A stretch of 64,000 nt of DNA, taken from Nitzschia sp. pyKryTriq1. Taxonomy: Eukaryota; Bacillariophyta; Bacillariophyceae; Bacillariales; Bacillariaceae. A program made the translations under genes and the position numbers. Location of the stretch: the NCBI GenBank assembly GCA_956465555.1, contig OY101119.1, positions 1,178,001 to 1,242,000 on the forward strand, given 5' to 3'. The notes under the pieces are model-generated. The model did not search any database, was not told the DNA's origin, and saw only the letters and a program-made list of their open reading frames with translations. Shown here piece by piece: positions 20,211 to 29,909 of the stretch. Within the stretch, counting starts at the first letter, position 1. Each line of letters begins with the position of its first letter.

Positions 20211-21812
20211 CTAGACATCAATTACTACTTCAACCTCTGCGCTCCCGTTGATCTGTTTCATGTCAGTTCCAGTACCCAGTCCACTTACTCGGGAATCGCT
20301 CATAACATCCAAACCGGGTGCGAGGATCTTCAAATAGCGATCAAAGTATAAGCTTTGCTTCACTAGAAGTCCGAATTCACGAGGCAACCTCAGTCCATTG
20401 TCCTCCGTGACATCGACGATCTCCAGAAGAAGATTCGTAATCTCGTTTTCATCAAAATTCAAACTTCCGGCAACGGTGCCGTCTGACATCTCCGCAACCA
20501 TAATGTTGGGTTGCACTGTTGCCATGCGATTCATAACAGCTTCGATATCGTTGGCGAACTTGTCAATATCGACCGTCTCATCTGTCGCCCCCATATTGCA
20601 AAGAGCAACTGCCATGCCACGGTAATCTGCTAGGGTTAGAGAGGTACTCAGCTCGTTGACAGCTTGAAAGGTCTTGTCGGAGACTCGGCCAACAATACCA
20701 AAGTCAATGAAGCCTACACGACCATCATCAAGGAGCAATAGGTTCCCGGCATGCACGTCGGCGTGAAACCAAGGCATTTTCATCACAGACATCGTCCAAA
20801 TATTTAGAGCCGTGATGATTGCCTGCTGACCCATCTCTGGGTTGTTGGTGGCTTTTGCGATGCTGACATCATCCAGCATGCTGATTCCATAAAGCCTCTC
20901 CATTGTGAATACTTTCTTCGTTGTGAATTCTCTAAACACTTTTGGTGCAGTCGCCTCGTTCAGGAGTTGGTTTTCGGCCAAGAAACGTCGGAATTCCTCA
21001 GTGTTCCTCGCTTCCTTTTCAAAGTCCAACTCTTCCAACATGGAAGATCGAATGTCGCCAGCAATACCAGACAATGACGTACGTTCCCAGTCTGGTTGCA
21101 AGAATTCCAAAACTCGGGAAGCGACGTAGATGAATCCTAGATCAGCTTTCAATGAAGAATCGATGCCTGGCTTTTGAACTTTGATGACAACGTCCTCGCC
21201 AGTCTTTAGTGTCGCGGCATGACATTGCGCAATACTTGCAGAGGCCAGGGGTGTGGGGTCAACATAGGAGAAGGATTTTGAGATGGGTCCGAGCTCTTGT
21301 TCAATAACCCGCTTGATGATAGACCATTCCACCGGATCTGTTTTGTCCAGACACTTTTGAAATTCCAAAACATATTCTTTGGGGAAGAGAGTTGGGCTGG
21401 ATGCAATGAATTGACCCAGCTTGACATATGTGGCTCCAAGCTTTTCAAACAGCGTGCGAAGCACTTTGGGGACGGAAAACTCCGAGGGGGTTCGACCCGG
21501 GAGGGGCAAAAATTCTCGAAAGGTCGCACGGAAAGCGAGAAATGCTTGTAAAGACCTCGCCGGTCCGGCCCGAGGACCGGCGTCAACAGCCGCCTGGATT
21601 ATATCTTGAATCAAGCTAGCCGCTTCTTCTTGGGTGCGGTCTTGCACTGTCTTCTTTGGTCGACGGTTTCTGGATGCACCCGCCCCTGGGGTGGACATGT
21701 ACGAGGGGGCGGCATTGCTCCTCACGGGATTCTTTGGGGATGCTGGCGTGAATGACGACACGCATTGACAGAGAAATACCAAGGCCACAGCTACAATCGA
21801 AACTCTGCACAT
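20211..21812 (-). CDS. ABC1/UbiB-family atypical kinase, predicted plastid-targeted
   Basis: A 533-residue protein; ATG at 21810-21812 starts a signal peptide (CRVSIVAVALVFLCQCVSS) ending at SSFTPASP, a Phe-type plastid motif. The ABC1 kinase-like domain shows its diagnostic parts: KLGQFIAS (KxGQ), PLASASIAQCHAA (alanine-rich loop), VIKVQKPG (lysine), EELDFEKEA, FHADVHAGNLLLL and GFIDFGIVG (metal-binding DFG). ABC1K proteins control quinone and isoprenoid metabolism and plastoglobule function in plants. This copy resembles the plastid ABC1K group rather than mitochondrial COQ8 by its targeting; the exact clade is not resolved. Intronless. Confidence 0.88.
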   Translation of the reverse strand: MCRVSIVAVALVFLCQCVSSFTPASPKNPVRSNAAPSYMSTPGAGASRNRRPKKTVQDRTQEEAASLIQDIIQAAVDAGPRAGPARSLQAFLAFRATFREFLPLPGRTPSEFSVPKVLRTLFEKLGATYVKLGQFIASSPTLFPKEYVLEFQKCLDKTDPVEWSIIKRVIEQELGPISKSFSYVDPTPLASASIAQCHAATLKTGEDVVIKVQKPGIDSSLKADLGFIYVASRVLEFLQPDWERTSLSGIAGDIRSSMLEELDFEKEARNTEEFRRFLAENQLLNEATAPKVFREFTTKKVFTMERLYGISMLDDVSIAKATNNPEMGQQAIITALNIWTMSVMKMPWFHADVHAGNLLLLDDGRVGFIDFGIVGRVSDKTFQAVNELSTSLTLADYRGMAVALCNMGATDETVDIDKFANDIEAVMNRMATVQPNIMVAEMSDGTVAGSLNFDENEITNLLLEIVDVTEDNGLRLPREFGLLVKQSLYFDRYLKILAPGLDVMSDSRVSGLGTGTDMKQINGSAEVEVVIDV

Positions 21813-22605
21813 TTCAAACTTGTTGATGCTTTCTTTTCGGGTATCACCAATGCACCTCCCTTTTAAACAATAGAATTGTTTTTCGGCCAAAACGTTTGTC
21901 TGTTGTCGTTCGAAGAAAATGGACCCAATATCTACAGGAACAGCTCAGTCGCGTGTGTGGGGTGCATCCATAGTCGAGTCGGCATCAGATTTTCGTCGCT
22001 CATCGTCGTGTTGTTGCGCTTTTTGCGCGCGGTACAAGTACAGTATCATACCAGTACCAGGTACCGGTACACGGCAGACCAAGTTGAAGAAAGGTCGGCA
22101 CGTGAGAAAAGTACCATGAGAGTCAGTCAGTCCGTCCGTCTGTACAAAGTAACCACGTGGAAGGCGCAAGGTACTGTACTGTACGCATGATGCATGACAC
22201 TCGAAAGATCGCACCGTCCTCGTAACGATAGTTTCTGGATGACAAAAGTCTTTGGTACTACTAGAGCTAGTTCTCGAAAGTAAGTGTGGATAATGGATGG
22301 AATGAAGCTGTCTAGTCATATTGCTACGGAGCAGAGAAGATCTATTCAATCGTACCTTATAAGCGTATACGTATGCCTTGAAAGCATTCGACAAGTCAAG
22401 GCAATCCATCGATCGACAGTGAAAGTGAAACCCAACTTCTTTCTGAGTTTAGCATTGCCTTGCATTGAAAGGTGGAGCAACCACCACTCGATACATCGAC
22501 TAGGTTGCCAACCAGACTTGGTTCACTTCTACATACTGGTAATCTATTGGTGCTGGTCAATCCAGATTCGCGATCGATATTGTGCCTCCGACTGTCTTCC
22601 AACTT
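21813..22605. other. Spacer with GTAC island
   Basis: Upstream of the ABC1 kinase and downstream of eIF4E. A GTAC cluster at about 22030-22075 (ggtacaagtacagtatc, agtaccaggtaccggtac) lies some 220 bp before the kinase ATG. No gene seen. Confidence 0.5.
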
Positions 22606-23287
22606 CTATACTTCGAACAAGGAGTCGTTACGGTAGGAACGTCCACTAGCCGCGGCTGAACAAGCGACACATAAATGAGTGAGAGGTTAGGTACGATCCA
22701 GTACGTATAGTCGAGGTATACATTTGTTGTTGTTGTTGTTTCTTACCAGCCTTGTGTTCTTGGAACTTGAGGAGCGTACGATTCATTTCTAGACACTTCT
22801 TCCACCGCGCCCCAATGTAGGAGCACCGTGTCTTATCATTGCTGCGCATCCACAAAGCAATTCGATCCTGCTTTTGTCGAATACTGACCACAGCCCCGCA
22901 AATTTCGTTACCGTCCAGGTCCAGGGTTTCTCCGACGATGGCAAGAACAGTGTACAACCACCACTCATCGCAGCGCCCCGCCTTGGAGTCCTTCTTAGGA
23001 ATCGTAAGGACAAACTTGCCACCTTCCTTGTTGGTGGGATCTTCCCACATGGGTATCACGCCCTCTCGGAAGACGTGGTAGTTGGAATTTACCGGCAGCT
23101 CTGATGCAGGTTTGAGGTTGTTGAACATTCTCCAAAAGTCCTCTATCGTGTCGAAGGAGCCGCAGTTTGACAGGTTGTCCTTCCATTCTTTCTCAGGATC
23201 TGCCAGGCGAGGATTATCGAACCACATGGTCCATTTCGCGTTGAGTTTGCTCGGCTGTGCTTGCTGATCGTTCGCTTGGTCTGTCAT
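22606..23287 (-). CDS. eIF4E: Translation initiation factor eIF4E
   Basis: Exons 23287-22747 and 22655-22606 (GTAAG...TTCAG, 90-bp intron) give 196 residues; the short second exon supplies the normal C-terminus (AAAASGRSYRNDSLFEV), which an unspliced reading would lose. The fold is complete: WTMWFDNP, EKEWKDNL with the first cap-stacking Trp, FDTIEDFWRMFNNL, then GVIPMWEDPTNKEGGKF with the second cap Trp-Glu, WWLYTVLAIVGE and ALWMRSNDK. It binds the mRNA cap and recruits eIF4G. It is divergent with ELP6, sharing a 675-bp upstream region. Confidence 0.95.
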
Positions 23288-23962
23288 TATTTTGGAGTTG
23301 GAGGAGGACCACTGTACGTTTGGTGCGATGATTGATTGATTGATTGGGTTGGCGAGGAGGAGACGAGAGTTGAAGAATTCTCTGAAAAAGTAAGTTGAAT
23401 GAAGTCTGATAGGAATGAGTTTCTTGTTTCTTTGAGGGTCGAGATTGTCTGGTTCAAAGGTCCGAGTTTGTCGATAGATAAATGCTGAATGTCAATAGGA
23501 TGGTTTGCTGGCAGCTTGTTTGAGATGTCTCTTGTTGTTGTAGCGGCCGGCCACTGGTGCGGTTCCATTCGTATGACAGTCTACCGATTTTTTGACCTCT
23601 TTAGCTTGTGGTGGAGGGGGGTTCGGGCGAGATTATTCCGTGGTGATCGATGGACTCTCGCTCGCTCGCTCGCTTTTCCGAAACAATCCAGTAAATCAGT
23701 CAACGGACGACAGCAAGACTTCAATCGGCGGACAACCACGACTTCACACAAAAATGAAGTCGAGAAGCACTATCGCGAAAAGCGACGACGACGAGATTCG
23801 AGATGAGACAAGAGACGAAGGACGATGGCGATGGTGTGCACTGTAGTCTCGCAGCGCCACACTCCGTTTCTACTGAATGCATAAAACACGTGTAGCATCG
23901 GCGTGTCAGAAGGATCATTTGTCGGTATTCCAGTACTTCTACCAGCATCCATAACGGTCGGT
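23288..23962. promoter_or_regulatory. Divergent upstream region of eIF4E and ELP6
   Basis: No gene seen. It contains short repeats (attgattgattg near 23330; ctcgctcgctcgct near 23660). It must hold the promoters of both flanking genes. Confidence 0.45.
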
Positions 23963-25021
23963 ATGAATGCCACTGTCCCGCTGGAGGAGGCCCTCCCTTG
24001 GTCGACAGAAATTCCCAGAAAGATTCTGATTTGCGACTCTATCGAGACGGACGGAAGCTTTTTGCTCCACACTTTTGCGGGTCAAATATTGAAGGGTGGT
24101 GGTGGTTCGATCGGCGGCAGTTCCGATGCTACAACAACTACTACTGGTGGTGGAGGAGGAGGAGGAGGTCAGAATCATCTTTGGTGGTTGACAGCTCGTC
24201 CTAGCACCGATCGGCAAGTCGCTACCGCGTTGAAAAAAATTGGATGCGATGTCGCGGCCAGTTATCTGCGAAAACCTGCTGCTGTAGGACTTACGGCCGA
24301 CTTACAGAATCATCATCAACATTCCCGTCGGCTGAAAATCACTAGTCTGACTACTGAAATTGCTTCCAAGATATTGGAGACTGATGATGATGATGATGGT
24401 CCTGCCTTTGATGGGGAGACATATCTCAAGGAGATTTACAAGCAAATCAAGAGCTGGGCAACTTTGCGGCAAGACTCCTCGAAGGCTACCTTTTGGGTCT
24501 TCTTGGATGACATGTCGTCCTTAGCCTCGACCTTGGGTGACGAGGCTTTGGTGTATCAATTTGTTGACAGTATTCACGCATTGGCAACACGGAGCAAGAA
24601 CCTTGGGACTGTTGTCCGCTGTTCCTACGAACAAGATCAAACCCTCCTCAAGGCCGCGCAGCTCGGGGAGGCCCAGGATATGACCGGGTGGCTAGGAGCC
24701 GGAGGCATGGCGCAGAAACAAGAGACAAAACACCTAAATCAAACATGGATTCCATGGGAACGAACGATTGAATCTATGGATACTGTGGTGGATGTAATTC
24801 CTCTAAGCAGTGGCTACTCGAGAGAAGCCCACGGCCGTTTGGTCTTTTCGGAATATCCCGGGGGTCGAGGGTGGGGAGGCACGGCTACTGGGAGCAAGAC
24901 GAAGCAAGGTCCGATGGTAGCACCATCTGCTTCTGCCTGGAATAAGTTTGTAATCAACTATTGCCTTCAAGATAATGGAGTTCGAGCGATCCGACTACGT
25001 GAAAGCGCATCCACAGCATGA
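23963..25021 (+). CDS. ELP6: Elongator complex subunit ELP6
   Basis: A 352-residue intronless protein from the ATG at 23963. The N-terminal block ILICDSIETDGSFLLHTFAGQILK matches the ELP6 signature (DGSFLxHHFL). A RecA-like fold without a Walker A follows, with strands HLWWLTARP, ATFWVFLDDMSSLAS and a C-terminal RAIRLR end. Gly-rich and Asp-rich inserts lengthen it compared with human ELP6 (about 266). ELP6 forms the ELP4-5-6 ring that helps Elongator modify wobble uridines in tRNA. It is convergent with the MFS gene, 38 bp apart. Confidence 0.75.
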   Translation: MNATVPLEEALPWSTEIPRKILICDSIETDGSFLLHTFAGQILKGGGGSIGGSSDATTTTTGGGGGGGGQNHLWWLTARPSTDRQVATALKKIGCDVAASYLRKPAAVGLTADLQNHHQHSRRLKITSLTTEIASKILETDDDDDGPAFDGETYLKEIYKQIKSWATLRQDSSKATFWVFLDDMSSLASTLGDEALVYQFVDSIHALATRSKNLGTVVRCSYEQDQTLLKAAQLGEAQDMTGWLGAGGMAQKQETKHLNQTWIPWERTIESMDTVVDVIPLSSGYSREAHGRLVFSEYPGGRGWGGTATGSKTKQGPMVAPSASAWNKFVINYCLQDNGVRAIRLRESASTA

Positions 25022-25059
25022 GGACAAGAGAACGAAAGGGGGTTTGATAACTTTTCTAT

Positions 25060-26559
25060 CTACGATTGTTTTAGGCCTTGTGATTTGAACTTGGCAGATA
25101 TCGTATGGTTGGATTTGTCTGGTCGAAGCAGGTATACCATCAGCATGGAAGCTATCAGCCAATGAAGACCTGATGAAACCACCCAATTAAGAGGATCCGG
25201 ATCGCCCGCCATGCCTGAATGCTGCTCCCCTGAGCTTCCGCCCAATAGCCGGAACAGAAAGGTACGATAAAAAGGAACTGTTACCGCCGATGCGTTTTGA
25301 AGAACATCCAGGGCAGCAAATACTGAGAAGATACTGTCCTTAGGTGCAACTCGTGTGAGGAGTGACCGTAGGGAAATGTTCATCAGGGTAGTCGACACGG
25401 AAATAGCAGGAGATAGAACCAAAAGAAAGACCGAAATGGACTTGTGCATCTCCAAAAATGTTGCCGATGCCAGCAGAAAGGCGGCCCAGCAAACTGCGCT
25501 GCGTTCGCCGCCCATTCGTGACAGTAGGGGTGCAATGAGGGAAGACTGAACGATGAATCCCAGAATTTGTTGATAACTCTGAATATAGCCACGATGATGA
25601 GGCTCCATTCCATACATGTCTTCGTAGTAGCTTCCCATGGATGAGTATGACGTTGCTCGATTGACCCAAGAAAAGACTAGCATTGTGGCAATTACAGATC
25701 CGAGGGCTGGCGAACTGAAGCATGCTTTGATATTAGTCCAAAAATCGACACTTTTCTTTTTTCCCTCATTCTGTCGCGACCTGTCGTCATCGTGACTCTG
25801 AGCTGCTAAAGAATCGTCTTCGATGTCATCCTTTAATAGCACTGCTGCCAGTATCATATTGAAAAGAAATAGCGCGCAAGCGAGCAGCGCAGGAGCTCGG
25901 TGGTCGACGTAACGAAATAAGATTGCCCCTGCAGACGGTCCGACAATCCACGACGCCGTTGCACTGGATTGCAATCTCCCAAGGTATTTGGTGCGATTGT
26001 CCTCGGTTGTGAATTTTGTCAAAATTGAGGTAGTAACGGTCATCGTTTGCTTAACCAAGCCAACCAAGATGCGACTGAATACCAGTGCATGGAACCCTCC
26101 AAAGGCGACCATGGCATAGGCCACGGCAGAGCCACCAAAACTCAAGAATAAGAGTGTTTTACGACTCAGTAGTTGAGCATCCGTCATTGCACCTAGGACA
26201 ATACCACCGACTATCTGGCTCGATGAGAAGACAGAACTGAGCAGTTCACGTTCATAGGCACTCGTCACTCCGGCATTCTTGTAATATTGAAATAATAAGG
26301 GGACCACCAATGAGACAGCAAACATGTCTATAAAGACCAAAACCGGTAATGCAGTAGTCGGTGGTATTCCTTGCGCGGAGGTCTTGTCCTTCGCTTTTGG
26401 GGTTTCAGCATTGTGTCCATATCCATGCACGTAGATGTCTTTGTCGCAGTCTTTGTCTGTTGAGGTCTCGCTCTCTGTTCTCGATATTGTTCTCCTGGTG
26501 GATGCGGTGGTGTAGAACCTCTCCACCTCGTTGCTATTCGAGTCTTGTCGTGGTGGCAT
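25060..26559 (-). CDS. Major facilitator superfamily transporter (MFSD9/TetA-like)
   Basis: A 499-residue intronless protein, ATG at 26557-26559. After a ~65-residue polar N-terminus come about twelve membrane segments. The first half has VLVFIDMFAVSLVVPLLFQYY, SQIVGGIVLGAMTDAQLLSRK (the loop 2-3 signature in the form GAMTDAQLLSRK), AVAYAMVAFGG and SRILVGLVKQ. A charged central loop (about residues 255-290) separates the halves. The pattern is closest to the drug-proton antiporter-like MFSD9/MFSD10 group. Substrate unknown; location is probably an internal or plasma membrane. Confidence 0.82.
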   Translation of the reverse strand: MPPRQDSNSNEVERFYTTASTRRTISRTESETSTDKDCDKDIYVHGYGHNAETPKAKDKTSAQGIPPTTALPVLVFIDMFAVSLVVPLLFQYYKNAGVTSAYERELLSSVFSSSQIVGGIVLGAMTDAQLLSRKTLLFLSFGGSAVAYAMVAFGGFHALVFSRILVGLVKQTMTVTTSILTKFTTEDNRTKYLGRLQSSATASWIVGPSAGAILFRYVDHRAPALLACALFLFNMILAAVLLKDDIEDDSLAAQSHDDDRSRQNEGKKKSVDFWTNIKACFSSPALGSVIATMLVFSWVNRATSYSSMGSYYEDMYGMEPHHRGYIQSYQQILGFIVQSSLIAPLLSRMGGERSAVCWAAFLLASATFLEMHKSISVFLLVLSPAISVSTTLMNISLRSLLTRVAPKDSIFSVFAALDVLQNASAVTVPFYRTFLFRLLGGSSGEQHSGMAGDPDPLNWVVSSGLHWLIASMLMVYLLRPDKSNHTISAKFKSQGLKQS

Positions 26560-26778
26560 TGTTGGGTTTTGATTCTATCTGCAGTCTACAAGAAGTAGTC
26601 TAGAGTGAGTTATTCAAATGAATGGATGAGGGATTGCTGATGGCTGTTGGTTGGCAAACAAAAAATTATGGAGAAGAAAAAGGGACACGTCTGTTAAAAT
26701 CCGTGAGTTCTAGGCAGTGGCTAGCGGCTCAGGGATTCGGGCTAAAGGACTAATTTGACTGTGGGATAACGAAGTGCG

Positions 26779-27660
26779 CTATCTTAAATTAATGAGCTCT
26801 TGCTCTAACTGATGAAATGAACTTTTGTTCATTTCTACTAGGAGGCGGTACTTGTTGTTAGCCAGTAGCATAAGCTTGTCGGCCGTCAGGTTTAGTTCGC
26901 CTTCGTCCCAATCGCTTTGTTTAGCCTTGATGTAGGTCAGGAAGTCGTCGTCTTTGACCGTCCTGTACGCCTTGAATAGGTTGTTCAAAAGATCGTTGGT
27001 TGTCTCGCCCCGCGCGCGTAGAGCTTCGAGCAACAGTTTCGCGTGCTGGTTCATCTTGGAGATGTCGTACCCAACTTGTGCGAGGTACGCGTGCAAATCG
27101 ATTAATTGATCGCGTATGGTCGAGGTAGTCACATTCGTGTCGATGTGACTCTCGCGCACGATAATTTTGAGGAACAGGATTCCCACTTCGATTCCATCGA
27201 TAGTGTACTCCTCGGAGTACAGTGTGACCTTATCACGTCCGATCTTGGAGAGGCTGTCGTGAAGTGCGGTGAACAGCATCATCGAGTCTTGGGCCACTCT
27301 AGTTGGAGTGTCCGCGTAGATACGTGCATTCGCTTGCAAGTGTTCTAGCGTGATACTGCCGTAGTGGTCCAAGTAGTCCTTGGCTGGACCTGCGACGTCG
27401 TCCGGATCATCCAAGATGGACATGACGGAGGTGTCCCATCCCATGAGTTTGGATCGCTTCTTGGTTAGCTCGAGGAAGTCGCGGAGTCCTTCGGGGACAC
27501 AGTCGAAGAGCTCTTCCGAGAGTTTCTTGGATCCGCTTTGCCAGATCGCAGCACCTTGCTTGGTGTTGTAGTCGATGACGTCATCTGTCGCCTTGGCTGG
27601 CGTCAGAGCGAAGTGGGTTGCTGCAGCGGCAGCAGGAGGGTTGTTGTTGGCATCAGCCAT
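26779..27660 (-). CDS. Gag-like region of Copia fossil 1
   Basis: A 293-residue frame starting MADANNNPPAAAAA. It has the helical diatom Copia Gag layout, with FDCVPEGLRDFLEL and a helix-rich C-terminal half, and no zinc knuckle is visible. The last residues are read from LTR-derived sequence. The same N-terminus occurs in fossil 2. Confidence 0.75.
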   Translation of the reverse strand: MADANNNPPAAAAATHFALTPAKATDDVIDYNTKQGAAIWQSGSKKLSEELFDCVPEGLRDFLELTKKRSKLMGWDTSVMSILDDPDDVAGPAKDYLDHYGSITLEHLQANARIYADTPTRVAQDSMMLFTALHDSLSKIGRDKVTLYSEEYTIDGIEVGILFLKIIVRESHIDTNVTTSTIRDQLIDLHAYLAQVGYDISKMNQHAKLLLEALRARGETTNDLLNNLFKAYRTVKDDDFLTYIKAKQSDWDEGELNLTADKLMLLANNKYRLLVEMNKSSFHQLEQELINLR

Positions 27661-27700
27661 GGTCGATGTTTGTTTGTTTTACTTTAGCGCAGAGGAAGCG

Positions 27701-28056
27701 TGTTAAAATCCGTGAGTTCTAGGCAGTGGCTAGCGGCTCAGGGATTCGGGCTAAAGGACTAATTTGACTGTGGGATAACGAAGTGCGCTATCTTAAATTA
27801 ATGAGCTCTTGCTCTAACTGATGAAATGAACTTTTGTTCATTTCTACTTTTCTTGAATGTGTTGACATGTATTTCGATAGAAGTCTGTGGACTTCTTATA
27901 GTTTCTTGGAGGATCATAGACTGTCTCCGATAGTCTTAGAAAGAATCTCTGAGTCGTGATCCAAACGTGTGTCGAACGTAATCGTGCGTAATCGTGAACG
28001 CTGGTCGCGTCCGTCCGTCATTCCATGATCGTCCGTTGTAGGTAGATATTCGAACA
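27701..28056 (-). repeat. LTR of Copia fossil 1
   Basis: 356 bp, with TGTT...AACA ends, closely similar to the 350-bp LTRs of fossil 2. The adjoining GCGCAGAGGAAGCG (27687-27700) is the primer-binding region and resembles the D-arm of initiator tRNA-Met. Confidence 0.9.
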
Positions 28057-28416
28057 CACGTCGTGGTTCTCTGCGCCACCCCCCTTCCAGACCTTCCATC
28101 ATCGCACATCCAGCGAGCGAGCACACGAGCGAGCGAGCGAACTCGCGAACAACAACACACTTCGAAACGCGAAGATTTCCTGCTTGAAGTTTCCACACAG
28201 TCTGTCCATCTGCCCTCCAAAAGTGGACCAATCCGAATTCTTCGAGCACCACGAATTGAATTGTTGTTTCGAGGAAACCTTCACGCCGACCGGCGACAAA
28301 GAGTTTGTTCCTGTCATTCACCTCTCGCTTCACTCTATTTCCACACTTCTTCCATTTGCATGCCCACGAAGACGATTATAATAATTATTGCCCGATCAGT
28401 GCTATTTGTTTTAGAA

Positions 28417-29295
28417 ATGGGTCGAAGGCGTGAACGAAACGAGTTGAGTCGTCCGAACGGCGAGGATGATTCTCTGCGACTGGAAAAAGAACAAATAGGT
28501 ACCCCGTCAGCACCACCGTCAAAGAAGCAAAAGACGGCACCAGATGAAAGTGTTGTAATTGAAACAAGCCAGACACAGAGTGACCGTCCCAAAAGCAAAA
28601 AAGAGCTGCGAGCAGAGAGGAAGAAGGCTCGTCTGCTGGCGGCTGATCCTGCGTTGGCAGCTTCGCTCTTGGAAGCCGAACAAAAGCGATTGATCAAGAT
28701 TGAGGAAAAGAAACAAGAACGCGAAGAATTTCGACAACTGATCAAAGAGGAGAGAAATGAAAAGAAAGCTCGTCAACAGAAACGGTTGAATCGGGAGATG
28801 AATGCACCCGGTGGACATGCCGCCGATTCCTTGGAAAAGAAAATACGTCCGAATAGCGAACCAAAAAAGGCGTCCAAGAAGGAGGAATCGCCCAAGACTA
28901 TAGAAGAGGATGATGTTGCCAAGAAGATAATCAACGAGATCAAGTATGGAAAAACTGATACATCAGGCTGGACTGCACTGCAGCTTGGAGTGAAGTACAA
29001 GGATGTCGTAGTTGGAAAGGGTCCGATGGTACAGAACAAGAGTTTGGTGACAGTTAAGTACCAACTGACGGGCGGAAGGTTTGGAGCTGTCCTTGACAGT
29101 TCAAAGAAGTTCAATTTCCGTGTCGGAAAAGGGGAAGTAATTCAAGGCTGGGATGTCGGTGTGATGGGTATGCGAGAAGGTGGTCGAAGACAACTTGTCG
29201 TTCCTCCGAAAGCTGGCTACGGCTCGAAGGATATCGGGGCTGGTCCTGGCGGTCTTCTTAATTTTGATATCACTGTTCTTGCCATCCGGGTCTAG
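28417..29295 (+). CDS. Nuclear FKBP-type peptidyl-prolyl isomerase
   Basis: 292 residues from the ATG at 28417 (gaaATGg); another in-frame ATG at 28360 would add a hydrophobic 19-residue start and is less likely. Residues 1-180 are highly charged, with Lys/Arg/Glu helices (KKELRAERKKARLLAADPALAA, then EEKKQEREEFRQL) and a KKQK-type nuclear signal. The C-terminal ~100 residues are an FKBP domain: YKDVVVGKGPMV, VTVKYQLTG, FNFRVGKGEVIQGWDVGV, GMREGGRRQLVVPPKAGYG and LNFDITVLAI. This is the layout of nucleolar FKBPs (Fpr3/4, FKBP39/46), which act on histones and ribosome assembly. Start lies 360 bp from the Copia LTR. Confidence 0.85.
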   Translation: MGRRRERNELSRPNGEDDSLRLEKEQIGTPSAPPSKKQKTAPDESVVIETSQTQSDRPKSKKELRAERKKARLLAADPALAASLLEAEQKRLIKIEEKKQEREEFRQLIKEERNEKKARQQKRLNREMNAPGGHAADSLEKKIRPNSEPKKASKKEESPKTIEEDDVAKKIINEIKYGKTDTSGWTALQLGVKYKDVVVGKGPMVQNKSLVTVKYQLTGGRFGAVLDSSKKFNFRVGKGEVIQGWDVGVMGMREGGRRQLVVPPKAGYGSKDIGAGPGGLLNFDITVLAIRV

Positions 29296-29909
29296 TAAGT
29301 GAGTTGCCCCCTCCAGACGTATTGGCAGTAGCTGTCTAGCTAGAAGCGAGAGCTGCTGCCTCTAAACAAAGTCGAGTTTTCACCAGTTGCCACCAAGGTA
29401 GCTGCTGTTGGGCAACTTGTTCTTGATAAAGGTAATCTTTGGCTGTCGACCTTTTCTTTGCTTAGGCCATAGTGCATCTACTTCTTGGTTTAATCTACTA
29501 GAGCTACTAGGCCCGGCAGCGAAATCCACAATAGAGAGAGCAAACTTTCAGTGAAGACAGTGGGAGTTCAGAGTGAACGAGTGAGGAGTCGTCGTCGTCA
29601 ATTACAGCACATATTGTACGACTGTATTTTAAGTCGGATGGGTCGATGTTGCGGCACCGCGCCAACACGCTCTTTGCTTCACGTTGAACGTTTTGCCAGC
29701 AACTAGTAGAGCGACTATCACGGAAGACACACCGACCACGAGCCCCACATACTCGTACACGTACGTACAGTACCGGTATGTACCGAGACAATGGCGGCTG
29801 GCGGCAAACACAAAACACAACATATTCGTTCATACTTGGCATTTAAATTCATACTGTTACTGGTACTGTATTGGCAACGCCAACACACACCACTCTCCTT
29901 ACCCTCGCC
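29296..29909. other. Spacer between FKBP and histone-fold-like gene
   Basis: No gene seen. A GTAC cluster (cgtacgtacagtaccggtatgtacc, split over 29757-29790) lies 120-150 bp upstream of the next ATG. Confidence 0.45.

Larger units (their letters stand above)
26692..28056 (-). mobile_element. Copia LTR-retrotransposon fossil 1 (gag-bearing remnant)
   Basis: Family: diatom Copia (CoDi-like), inserted on the minus strand. Parts: one LTR of 356 bp at 27701-28056 (TGTT...AACA ends), a Gag-like region at 26779-27660, and an LTR-derived segment at 26692-26839. The two LTR-derived parts look identical where they overlap, so the copy is young. It is broken (most of the coding part is not present; roughly one or two breaks). 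A 6-bp target duplication, CACGTC, flanks it (26686-26691 and 28057-28062). It sits in the divergent upstream region of the MFS and FKBP genes. Confidence 0.9.

Noticed and set aside
28063-28416. N-terminal extension of the FKBP toward the LTR
   Set aside because: Its first codon is GTG and the translation is unlike protein; the ATG at 28417 has a better context.
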